Part shown: piece by piece, positions 55,391 through 62,993 of the stretch | How positions within the stretch are numbered: the stretch's first letter is position 1 | Layout of the letters: every line of letters begins with the position of its first letter | From: RYN-230 sp036497945 | GTDB taxonomy: Bacteria; Actinomycetota; Actinomycetes; Streptosporangiales; Streptosporangiaceae | DNA length: 64,000 nucleotides | Assembly (NCBI GenBank): GCA_036497945.1 | Contig: DASXIN010000023.1 | Span: 62,001-126,000 of the forward strand | Reading direction: 5' to 3' | Made by a program: the position numbers and the translations under genes | The notes under the pieces: model-generated | The model's input: only the letters and a program-made list of their open reading frames with translations | Told to the model about the DNA's origin: nothing | The model's database searches: none

Positions 55391-56632
55391 TCAGGCCGCG
55401 CGGCCGACGGCCGTCCGGATCTGCTGGAATGCCGTGTAGTTGGCGATCACGTCGAGGGTCCCGCCCGGGCGGACCCGGCTGACCGCGTCGTCGATCCCGT
55501 CCACCAACTGGAACGGCACCCGGTCCGCCTCCAGCCGGACGGCCAGGTCCAGGCCGCGCTCGCCGGCCACGAACACCGGGCGGCCGGCCACCACCCGGTA
55601 GTCCACGTCCCACAGCCAGGACGTGTCCCGGCCGTCCGGGATCTGCGCGTTGACCGCCAGCAGGACCGGCACCGGCGGGGGCTCCAGCACGTCGAACGCC
55701 TCCAGCCAGCCGGCCGGGTTCTTGGCCAGCAGCAGCCGCACCTGGCGGCCCTGCCGCTGCACCTGGGTGTACCGGCCGGCCACCGAGGTCACCGAGCGCA
55801 TCTTCTGCAGCGCGGCGGCCGGCGGGATGCCGAACACCTCGGCCACGGCCAGGGCCACCACTGCGTTGGACCGGTTGGCCCGGCCGGGCAGGGCCAGGTT
55901 GAGTTCGGTCATCCCGCCGGTCGAGTCGATGACCCGGGACCCGTCCAGCACCCAGCGCGCCGCCGGGCGGCTGAAACCGCATTCCCCGCAGCGCCAGCCC
56001 ATGTCGTCCCGGCGCAGGTGGGAGCCGCACTGCGGGCAGCACCAGGAGTCCTCGTGCCAGCGCTGGCCGGCCGCCACCCAGGTCACCCGGGCCGCGCCCA
56101 TGGCCGCCCAGGCGATCAGCGGGTCGTCCGCGTTGGCCACCACCCGGCACCACGGCGCCTGCTGGAACGCATCCCGCCAGCGCCGGGCCACCAGCCAGAT
56201 CTCGGCGGCGCGGTCCATCTGGTCACGGCTGAGGTTCAGCAGCGTGACCACCCGGGCCTTGGTCGCCTGGAGCACGGCGGGCAGGTATTTCTCGTCCACT
56301 TCCAGCACCGCGTACGGGGCCTCGGGCGCCTGGCCGAGCGCGGCGGCCAGGCCGGCCTCCATGTTGGCGCCGAACGCGTTCGAGGCGACCTCCTGGCCCA
56401 GCGCGCCGAGCGCCGCAGAGATCAGCCGGGTCGTGGTCGTCTTGCCGTTGGTCCCGGTGACCAGGACGATCTGGCGATCCGCGGCGAGCAGCGAGAGCAG
56501 TCCCGGCTCCACCCGCAGGCCGATGACCCCGCCGATGACGGACCCGTCACCACGGCCCGCGAGCCGCGACATCCGGCCAGCGGCGCCGCCCAGCGTGGTC
56601 GCCACGCGCGCCCGGATCGGAAGCTTGCCCAT
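55391..56632 (-). CDS. murT: Lipid II isoglutaminyl synthase subunit MurT
   Basis: Mur-ligase-type ATPase of 413 residues that activates the lipid II glutamate for amidation by GatD. Walker A is VTGTNGKTTTT. A Cys4 zinc ribbon lies in CCPQCGSHLRRDDMGWRCGECG, the central domain has LPGRANRSNAVVALAVAEVFG, and the C-terminal DUF1727 domain follows. The neighbour order murT-gatD is the norm in Gram-positives. The 369-bp region upstream is shared with the divergent small membrane gene at 57002. Confidence 0.95.
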   Translation of the reverse strand: MGKLPIRARVATTLGGAAGRMSRLAGRGDGSVIGGVIGLRVEPGLLSLLAADRQIVLVTGTNGKTTTTRLISAALGALGQEVASNAFGANMEAGLAAALGQAPEAPYAVLEVDEKYLPAVLQATKARVVTLLNLSRDQMDRAAEIWLVARRWRDAFQQAPWCRVVANADDPLIAWAAMGAARVTWVAAGQRWHEDSWCCPQCGSHLRRDDMGWRCGECGFSRPAARWVLDGSRVIDSTGGMTELNLALPGRANRSNAVVALAVAEVFGIPPAAALQKMRSVTSVAGRYTQVQRQGRQVRLLLAKNPAGWLEAFDVLEPPPVPVLLAVNAQIPDGRDTSWLWDVDYRVVAGRPVFVAGERGLDLAVRLEADRVPFQLVDGIDDAVSRVRPGGTLDVIANYTAFQQIRTAVGRAA

Positions 56633-56815
56633 GGCCGATGATGCTATCCGGCCCAGATGTCAGGCAGGCCCGTGTCCTGCGGTCTGGGCGGCGCGGTGCT
56701 GGGCCGTGCCGCCTGGGCTTCCCGGGCCAGCCGCTCGTTCGGCTCGGCGCGCTCTGCTCGTCTGGGGCCGGGTTGCCTGCTGTGACTCATGGTGCAGTCG
56801 CGGAGGGCCAGAGAA

Positions 56816-56865
56816 GTTGATGTTGACACAGGTCACACTCCAGGGTGAGCTACGCCAACATCAAC
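56816..56865. promoter_or_regulatory. Inverted repeat with embedded -35 box
   Basis: GTTGATGTTG (56816-56825) and CAACATCAAC (56856-56865) form perfect 10-bp arms 30 bp apart. A consensus TTGACA overlaps the left arm (56823-56828). Arms spaced this way could be two binding half-sites across a promoter. Confidence 0.5.
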
Positions 56866-56960
56866 AACAGCGCTGAGCCGCGAGCTGTGCTCAGAAGAAG
56901 CTCAGAAGCTGGGCCTACGGCTAGGAGAAACCCGGGAGGCAGTCTGGAGGCATAAGAAAT

Positions 56961-56978
56961 CCGGCAGGTTGCTGCCGG
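56961..56978 (+). promoter_or_regulatory. 5' UTR hairpin before the small membrane gene
   Basis: CCGGCAG-GTTG-CTGCCGG forms a perfect 7-bp stem. AAGGAGAG follows at about 56988 and the GTG start at 57002. The hairpin sits in a long leader and may affect ribosome access. No known riboswitch class is recognised. Confidence 0.45.
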
Positions 56979-57001
56979 AGCCTATTTAAGGAGAGATACC
57001 C

Positions 57002-57286
57002 GTGAGCGCCCTCGTCCTGGCCAACTTCCCGATCGCCGCCCTGATCTTCGCCGCTATGGTCGGCATCCCGCTGTGGCTGACCTTCAAGCGCCCGGACAAG
57101 GCCCCCCGGTTCAGCGCGGCCACATCCGGCAACAAGACCGTCCCGGCCTACCGCGCGGCTGGCCCGGCGGCTGCCCGCCAGCACGTTGCCGGGCACACCC
57201 CGGTGCCAGGCCGGGTGCACGCCACCGCGCAGCGCGCCAGCCGCCGCCACGAGGCGGCTGCCCGGCGCGATGGTGTCCGGGCCTGA
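57002..57286 (+). CDS. Small membrane protein with basic tail
   Basis: A 94-residue protein. One membrane helix (FPIAALIFAAMVGIPLWLTF) is followed by KRPDKAPRF and a long Ala/Arg/His-rich basic tail with no clear fold. The GTG start has AAGGAGAG at good distance. It has a long 5' leader with a hairpin and ends in a strong terminator, so it is an independent and probably well-expressed unit. Family not recognised; function unknown. Confidence 0.7.
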   Translation: MSALVLANFPIAALIFAAMVGIPLWLTFKRPDKAPRFSAATSGNKTVPAYRAAGPAAARQHVAGHTPVPGRVHATAQRASRRHEAAARRDGVRA

Positions 57287-57324
57287 CCGGCCCGGCCGGC
57301 GGCCCAAGGCCGGCCAACACCCAG

Positions 57325-57355
57325 CACGGCGGGAGCCACGGTGGCTCCCGCCGTG
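57325..57355 (+). terminator. Strong hairpin terminator
   Basis: Perfect 14-bp stem CACGGCGGGAGCCA with its complement and a 3-nt loop, 38 nt after the stop at 57286. It may also serve the leftward gene pair ending at 57400. Confidence 0.85.
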
Positions 57356-57399
57356 TCGCGTCTCTGCCGCGGCCCGCGTGTTCGCCCACGCAGCGGCCG

Positions 57400-59634
57400 T
57401 CACCCCTCGTCTCGCGGCCAGGGCAGCGGTTCGGGCAGCGGCTCCAGGTCCGGCGCCGGCGCAGGCTGACCCCAGGCCGCCGGCCCATCCGCAGCCCCCG
57501 GCCGAGCCGAGGCCATGGGCTCATCCGCAGCCCCCGTCTGGCCCCAGGCGGCGGGCACACCTCCAGTGCCGGGCGGCACCCAGGCCCGTGGGACGCCCCC
57601 AGCCGCTGGCCCATCCCCGGCCCTGCCTGCTTCCCCAGCCCAGGCTGCGGCAGGAGGTTCCCGCGCCGCCTGGAGCACCTCGTCGAGCGTGTGCAGCGTC
57701 GCGGTGGGCAGCCCCAGGATGCCGGGGTTGGCGTCCGCCAGCATGACCCGGCGTCCGGCCGGGGACGCATAACTGACGATCACCGCACTGGGCGGAAGCT
57801 GCTGCAGTTCGTGCTGCTCGACGAGGAACTCACGGGACCGCTGGCTGGCCTGGGCCAGTGCGCGGTTCGCGCCCACCGCCCGCGCGGTCTGCAGGCCCCA
57901 CGCCGTGCCCCGGTTGATCCCCTCGGTCAGCGACACCGAGTCGCTGACCGAGGCCGAGTAGCTGGTCTCACCGTGCGCCGACGCGGTGCGCGGCGCGAAC
58001 GGGGCGAACCCGGCCCAGCTGCTGCCCCGCCCTCCGCTCTGCCCGCTGCCCTGGCTGGACGAGCTGGACACCGCGGCCGAGGACGCCGTGCCGAGCGTGC
58101 TGGTGTACGCCTGGCCCGCCGTGTCGGTGACCGAGCTGCCCACCGTGTCGGTCAGCTGGGCCACCACGAAGCGGTGCTCGGTGCCGATCTGCTCGCTGGC
58201 CGCCCGGGCGTCGTCCGCGTTGCCCAGCCGCATGAACGCGACCGCCGCGTTCCCCCGGCCGAGCCGCGCCCGGGCATGCGGTGGCAGCGTCCGGTAGGCC
58301 AGCACCAGCCCGGTGCCGGTGGCCTCGCACGCGCCGCTCAGCCGGTCCAGCACGTCGCCGCGCAGCGTCTCGGCCCCGCTGACCAGTACGGTGTGCTGCC
58401 ACGGCGGCCCTGGCCCGTGCTGCCTGCGGAGCAGGCCGGTCAGGCCGGCGGCCAGGTAGGTGCCGAGCACCTGGGTGCCGGCCAGGCCGGCCGCGGCGTC
58501 CACGGCCAGCACGCGGAGCCGGCTCGGCGGCACCGGGATCGGGGACGAGCCGAGGCTGGCCAGCTTGCCGAGCCTGGCCTCTAAGGCCAGTGCCCGCTCG
58601 GTGACCCGGTCGGCGGCGGCCCGGCCGTACAGCCCGGCGATCGCCTCGGCCTGGGCCTCGCCGATCAGCCCGGCCCGGATGTCCTGGTGCGGGTGGCCGA
58701 CCTGGGCCAGCGCCCGCAGGCCGGCCACCAGCTCGGCCACGCTGGGCTGGTCACCGAGGACCGCGGCGATGCGCTCCAGGATGGCCGTGTCCTGGGCCAT
58801 CCCGGACGGATCGGGCGGGCTGGCCGGGTCGCCGCCCGCCGACGCGGCCACGGCCAGCAGATCAGCCAGCGCATCTGGCGGCAGGCCGTGGCCCAGGTCG
58901 AACCGGGGCAAGTCGGCGGGCAGCACCCAGACCAGCGGGTCGGTGCCAGTACTGCGGGCGATGCTCAGCAGGTCCTGGGCTGCCGCACCCTCGGCCAGGT
59001 CCAGCACGGTGACCTCGCCGCCGGCGGCCAGCCGGAACCCGGCCAGCATGGCCAGCAGCGCCGACCAGCCGGCCAGCGTGCCGCCCGCCACGTCCACCCG
59101 GTCGATCTCGGCGGGCAGCGCCACCCCGTACCACCGGTGCTGGGCACCGAACGCCCGGCCGCGGGCCTGCCAGTCCCGGAACCGGCGGCCGTGCGCCTGC
59201 TGCTGGCCGTGCCGCTGGCGGCCCTGGACGGCACGTGCCCTGGCCACCCGCTGCTCCTCCCGGGCGACCAGGACGCGCAGCTCCTGGCGGCCGTGCCACA
59301 CGCCGCGGGCACACCAGCCGGCTAGCAGCAGGAAGCAGGCCAGGCTCACCGCGGTCAGCGCGGCGGTGAGCACGCCCAGCAGGCCGAGTGCGGCGGTCAG
59401 CCCGGCCAGCACCAGGCCCAGCGCGCCGCCCAGCTGCAGCGGCCGGCTCAGCCGCCGCTCCTCGCGCTGCTGCGCGGCCAGCCAGCCCGGGTTGAGCTGC
59501 TGCGGCCCGGGCAGCGCCGGCCGCTGCGGCGGCGGTCCCGGGTCGGGGTGCACCTGGGCGTGCTCCCAGCCCAGGTAGACCCGGTCGGCGCGGGGTGGCG
59601 CCGCGGCGGCCGGTGTCACGTCCGGGCGGGTCAC
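57400..59634 (-). CDS. Membrane-anchored VirD4/TraG-like protein without Walker A
   Basis: A 744-residue protein. Two membrane helices lie at about 68-110. A basic Gln/Arg-rich region (120-160) leads to a domain with strand-loop elements like VTVLDLAEG near 208 and VLAVDAAAGLAGT near 372. The segment LQQLPPSAVIVSYASPAGRR near 611 recalls the end of TraD/TraG-type coupling ATPases. A Ser/Gly-rich stretch (about 525-550) interrupts it. No GxxGxGK[ST] loop is seen, so ATP hydrolysis is doubtful. The GTG start overlaps the stop of the upstream partner by 4 bp. Residues 655-744 are Pro/Ala/Gly-rich. The family is recognised only loosely. Confidence 0.55.
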   Translation of the reverse strand: MTRPDVTPAAAAPPRADRVYLGWEHAQVHPDPGPPPQRPALPGPQQLNPGWLAAQQREERRLSRPLQLGGALGLVLAGLTAALGLLGVLTAALTAVSLACFLLLAGWCARGVWHGRQELRVLVAREEQRVARARAVQGRQRHGQQQAHGRRFRDWQARGRAFGAQHRWYGVALPAEIDRVDVAGGTLAGWSALLAMLAGFRLAAGGEVTVLDLAEGAAAQDLLSIARSTGTDPLVWVLPADLPRFDLGHGLPPDALADLLAVAASAGGDPASPPDPSGMAQDTAILERIAAVLGDQPSVAELVAGLRALAQVGHPHQDIRAGLIGEAQAEAIAGLYGRAAADRVTERALALEARLGKLASLGSSPIPVPPSRLRVLAVDAAAGLAGTQVLGTYLAAGLTGLLRRQHGPGPPWQHTVLVSGAETLRGDVLDRLSGACEATGTGLVLAYRTLPPHARARLGRGNAAVAFMRLGNADDARAASEQIGTEHRFVVAQLTDTVGSSVTDTAGQAYTSTLGTASSAAVSSSSSQGSGQSGGRGSSWAGFAPFAPRTASAHGETSYSASVSDSVSLTEGINRGTAWGLQTARAVGANRALAQASQRSREFLVEQHELQQLPPSAVIVSYASPAGRRVMLADANPGILGLPTATLHTLDEVLQAAREPPAAAWAGEAGRAGDGPAAGGVPRAWVPPGTGGVPAAWGQTGAADEPMASARPGAADGPAAWGQPAPAPDLEPLPEPLPWPRDEG

Positions 59635-61313
59635 GGCACTTCCCCGGCGACGAACCGGCAGGCCGGGCGGACCTGGCCGCCGGGCTCCCGGACCGCGAGC
59701 ACGAACTGATCGCCGCGGGCCGGGCCGGGCAGATCCAGCTGGGCGGCCAGCTCCGGCTGCTGGATGACCAGCACGTTGGCCAGCCCCGCCACCTGCCCGG
59801 CCACCGCCGCTGACCTGGTGCCCAGCACGGTGGCCAGCCCGGCCTGGGCACCGGTGTGCAGCAGGTTGGCCAGCGCCGGGCCGGCCAGCACGTCGCAGCG
59901 GCCGAACCAGGCCAGCCCGTCCCCGTCGATCCCGGACCGCGCCAACTCGGCGAAGGTGGCCGTCAGGTCCAGCGCGGCCAGGTTGGCGATCACCTGCGCG
60001 GCGCGGCCTGGCCGCGGCTGGCTCAGCGAGAACAGCGCCACCGCCCGGTCACGGACCACCGCGCTGAGGCTGATCTGGTCCTCCCCGGCCGTGGCCGCCG
60101 GGCGCAGCCAGCGGCCCAGCGGCGTCGCGCGCAGCCCGGCCAGTTCGCCGGCCAGGAACGCGCCGGTGGCCGGGTCCGCGGTCAGCAGGCTGGCCGAGGC
60201 CCTGACCCGCTCGGCCAGCGGCGTGCGGCCCGGGTGATCCGGCGGCGCCTGGCGCAGCCGCGCCCACACCGCATCCGGGCTGAGCAAGTGGACCACATCG
60301 TCCAGCACCGGGATCCGCGGATCCCCAGGCGCCACGGCCAGCACCGCGAACAGGTCACGCAGGTAGCCGGCGCCGGTGCGCCGGGCCGGGCCGGCGACCG
60401 CGGCCCAGTCGATCATGCCCAGCACCAGGGCCGCATTCCGGGCCGGATCGCCGCCGCGCAGCGGGTCATAACAGCCGGGGCCGCCCGCCCCGAACACGTG
60501 CAGCGGCGCGCCAGCATCCGCGCACATTCTGGCCAGCGCCCCGGCCAGCCCCGGGGCGCCGTCCAGGTCGACCACGAGCACCGGCTTGCGGCGCCGGATG
60601 GCCGCGTGCACGAAACGGAAGCCGGCCGCGGCCACCTCCCCGGACGCGCTCCCGGCCACCAGCACGCCGCGTTCCGCCGCGCGCCAGGGCACCTCGGCAG
60701 GCTGCCCGCTCGGCCAGTCCACGCCCAGCACGGCGCCAGCCCGGCCCGCCACCCCACCTGACCTAACGCTCCAGACGGTGAACTGCCGCCTGGCCAGCGC
60801 GACGAGTCCCGGGCGGAACGGCGGGACCGCGTCGCCGCCCCGGTGCAGCCAGCGCAGCCACCAGGCAGCGGCCGCCTCGGCCACCGCGGCCAGCAGGGCC
60901 AGTGGCGCCTGCCTGGGCAGCCACCCGGCCAGCCCGGCGTAGCCATGGCTCACGTGCAGCAGCCGGGCCGGGTCGTTGGCCACCCCGGTCAGGTAACCCA
61001 GCACCTGCCGCGGGCCAGCAGCGAAGCCGGCCAGCGTGGCGCGGGGACCGATGGCCAGCACCCAGACCAGCCCGGCTGCCGCCGGCACCACCAGCCACCC
61101 CGGGCGCCACCGGGTAGCGCGGCCGACCAGACCGAACAGCACGGCCAGCAGCAGGGTCAGCTGGGCCAGCAATAAGTGCGCGGCGAGCCAGCACAGGGTC
61201 AGCGCAGCGACGACCTCACCGCGTCGCGGGGTGCCCCCCGGGATCAGCTGCCGGGGCGGCCGCGACTCGCGGTCTACTACGTAGGGTGCCGAAGTGGTGA
61301 CAGGGGGACGCAT
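59631..61313 (-). CDS. Degenerate TraG/VirD4-like conjugation ATPase homologue
   Basis: A 560-residue protein. N-terminal membrane helices (ALTLCWLAAHLLLAQLTLLL and two more to about residue 150) precede a P-loop-type domain. At the Walker A position near 218 it reads VLVAGSASGEVAAAG, with no lysine. A Walker B-like strand VLVVDLDGAPG follows near 246, and the all-alpha part and C-terminal strands (VIANLAALDLTATFAELA; NVLVIQQPELAAQL) keep the coupling-protein layout. It likely forms a membrane complex with the next gene, to which it is coupled. No relaxase, VirB4 or integrase is nearby, so it is not a complete transfer system. ATG at 61313 lacks a strong ribosome site. Confidence 0.6.
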   Translation of the reverse strand: MRPPVTTSAPYVVDRESRPPRQLIPGGTPRRGEVVAALTLCWLAAHLLLAQLTLLLAVLFGLVGRATRWRPGWLVVPAAAGLVWVLAIGPRATLAGFAAGPRQVLGYLTGVANDPARLLHVSHGYAGLAGWLPRQAPLALLAAVAEAAAAWWLRWLHRGGDAVPPFRPGLVALARRQFTVWSVRSGGVAGRAGAVLGVDWPSGQPAEVPWRAAERGVLVAGSASGEVAAAGFRFVHAAIRRRKPVLVVDLDGAPGLAGALARMCADAGAPLHVFGAGGPGCYDPLRGGDPARNAALVLGMIDWAAVAGPARRTGAGYLRDLFAVLAVAPGDPRIPVLDDVVHLLSPDAVWARLRQAPPDHPGRTPLAERVRASASLLTADPATGAFLAGELAGLRATPLGRWLRPAATAGEDQISLSAVVRDRAVALFSLSQPRPGRAAQVIANLAALDLTATFAELARSGIDGDGLAWFGRCDVLAGPALANLLHTGAQAGLATVLGTRSAAVAGQVAGLANVLVIQQPELAAQLDLPGPARGDQFVLAVREPGGQVRPACRFVAGEVP

Positions 61314-61394
61314 CTCGGGTCAAGGTTCCCAGTCCCCCACCGCGCGTGTCCAGAAACCTGGTGGATCCTGGCGCCAATCGTGCGGGCTTGAGGG

Positions 61395-61412
61395 TCACGG
61401 TCTGTACCGTGA
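61395..61412. promoter_or_regulatory. Hairpin/palindrome upstream of the VirD4-like pair
   Basis: TCACGGT-CTGT-ACCGTGA is a perfect 7-bp inverted repeat between the arsR-arsC stop and the VirD4-like start. It could terminate leftward arsR transcription or be an operator for the pair. Confidence 0.45.
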
Positions 61413-61445
61413 GTTGTTGTGCTGTGGATGTGGTCATCCCCCCGG

Positions 61446-62123
61446 TCAGGAGATGGCCGCCAGGCGCGGCGCGAAACGCCTGACACGGTCGGCTAGCTGA
61501 GCCAGCGCAGCATCGAAGCTGCCAGGGTCGCCGGTCGGCACCGGATCCGGGACGGACCAGTGCACGGCCTGGTCGTCGCCGAGTTCTTCGTAGGCCAGGT
61601 CGCACACTGTGATGACGAGGTCGCCGACTTGCCGGACGTCGCTGATGAGGCGGGGCCGCAGCCGGGGGAGGGGCAGGCGGTGACGTGTGGCGGCAGCGAT
61701 GGCGCCGGGATCTATCGCCGCCGCGGGATGCGTTCCGGCTGATACCGCCGGAACGCTGCTGGCCCGGCGCCACAGCGCTGCGGCCAGGTGTGAGCGCGCA
61801 GAATTGGCGGTGCAGACGAACAGCACCCGCAGCGCCGCGCGGGCTGTCGGGGCGGCCAGCGTGTCGAGGGCGCCGGGGATCAGCTGAAGGTAGGTGCGGC
61901 GGCGGTCGCCTTCAGACCGGCGCCGGGTGATGATCCCGGCCTCTTCCAGCACGTGCAGGTGGTGCGCCAGCAGGTTCGACGGCATAGCCAGCATGGCGGC
62001 CAGCTTGGAGGGGGACGTGTCTCCGGCCAGTAGCGTGTCGGTGATCCGCAGCCGGGCAGGGTCGGCGAGGGCGGCGTGCACTGCAGCACGCCGGGCCAGG
62101 TCCGAGGTTGATTCAGGAAACAT
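61446..62123 (-). CDS. ArsR regulator fused to LMW-PTP-type arsenate reductase
   Basis: A 225-residue fusion. Residues 1-95 form an ArsR winged helix (ALADPARLRITDTLLAGD, LAAMLAMPSNLLAHHLHVLEEAGII). From about residue 105 comes a low-molecular-weight phosphatase/arsenate-reductase fold with the P-loop VLFVCTANSARSHLAAALW and the general-acid region HWSVPDP. One protein could thus both sense arsenite and reduce arsenate. ATG at 62123 overlaps one of the operator-like repeats, so it is probably autoregulated. It is divergent from the aquaglyceroporin gene. Confidence 0.9.
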   Translation of the reverse strand: MFPESTSDLARRAAVHAALADPARLRITDTLLAGDTSPSKLAAMLAMPSNLLAHHLHVLEEAGIITRRRSEGDRRRTYLQLIPGALDTLAAPTARAALRVLFVCTANSARSHLAAALWRRASSVPAVSAGTHPAAAIDPGAIAAATRHRLPLPRLRPRLISDVRQVGDLVITVCDLAYEELGDDQAVHWSVPDPVPTGDPGSFDAALAQLADRVRRFAPRLAAIS

Positions 62124-62131
62124 TGATTCAA
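62108..62131. promoter_or_regulatory. Two ArsR-like operator half-repeats
   Basis: TTGATTCAG at 62108-62116 and the palindrome TTGATTCAA at 62123-62131 are spaced 15 bp apart, start to start. They cover the start of the ArsR fusion and lie 38 bp before the aquaporin start, so they probably control both directions. Confidence 0.6.
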
Positions 62132-62168
62132 TCTTGACTGAGCTACTTCCCTCTGTCAAGATGACGCC

Positions 62169-62978
62169 GTGACCAGCGCACCCGTCCTGCTATGGCGCCG
62201 CCTGCTGGCCGAGTTCCTGGGCAGCGCGTTCCTGGCCGCGGTCGTGATCGGCTCGGGCATCGCCGCGCAGCGGCTGTCGCCGGGCCAGACCGGGCTGCAA
62301 CTGTTTGAGAACGCGGCAGCGACCGCGGCCGGGCTGTTCGCGATCATCTTGATGTTCGGCCCGGTCTCCGGCGGCCATTTCAACCCGGTGGTGTCCTTCG
62401 TCGATGCCTTCTTCGGCGGGCTGCGCTGGCGCGAGGCCGCGGCCTACCTTCCGGCGCAGGTGGCCGGGTGCATCGCCGGGGCCGCGGCGGCGAACCTGAT
62501 GTTCGCGCTGCCCGTGGTCACCATCTCCACCAAGCACCGGGCCTCGGCCGCCCACTTCCTGTCAGAGGTCATCGCCACGGCCGGGCTGCTGCTGGTGATC
62601 TTCGCGCTGGCCCGCTCCGGGCGCAGCCGGTCCGCCCCGGCTGCCGTGGGCGCCTATATCGGCGCGGCGTACTGGTTCACCTCCTCCACCAGCTTCGCCA
62701 ACCCGGCCATCACCATCGGCCGCATGTTCTCCGACACCTTCGCGGGCATTGCCCCGTCCTCGGTCGCGCCCTTTATCGCCGCGCAGATCCTCGGCGGCAT
62801 CCTGGCTGCCGGGATCATCAAGGCGCTGTACCCGGCAATAACGCCGGCCGACGCTGCCGACATCATCGTCCCCCACCGCGGTGAAGCCGGACAGGCATCG
62901 GCCAGCACGGCACACCACAGCGCATCGCGGTCCGCGGATGGGCGGCCGCCCGGCCCGGCGTCACTGACCGGCAATTAG
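62169..62978 (+). CDS. MIP-family aquaglyceroporin, AqpS-like
   Basis: A channel of 269 residues with six helices and two half-helices. The first NPA box is changed to NPV (GGHFNPVVSF) and the second is canonical, SFANPAITIGRMFSDTF, with the selectivity-filter arginine. In ars operons such channels let arsenite leave the cell down its gradient once arsenate has been reduced. GTG start at 62169. The neighbour FAD enzyme follows 15 bp after the stop. The last ~40 residues are a Ser/Ala-rich cytoplasmic tail. Confidence 0.92.
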   Translation: MTSAPVLLWRRLLAEFLGSAFLAAVVIGSGIAAQRLSPGQTGLQLFENAAATAAGLFAIILMFGPVSGGHFNPVVSFVDAFFGGLRWREAAAYLPAQVAGCIAGAAAANLMFALPVVTISTKHRASAAHFLSEVIATAGLLLVIFALARSGRSRSAPAAVGAYIGAAYWFTSSTSFANPAITIGRMFSDTFAGIAPSSVAPFIAAQILGGILAAGIIKALYPAITPADAADIIVPHRGEAGQASASTAHHSASRSADGRPPGPASLTGN

Positions 62979-62993
62979 ACGGGAGCTACAGCC

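Noticed and set aside
54603..56153. Long leftward frame covering gatD and part of murT
   Set aside because: The upstream two thirds is a shadow of murT in another frame. GatD starts at 55376.
57400..61313. Complete conjugative element
   Set aside because: Only two degenerate coupling-protein-like genes are present; there is no relaxase, VirB4, integrase or att site.
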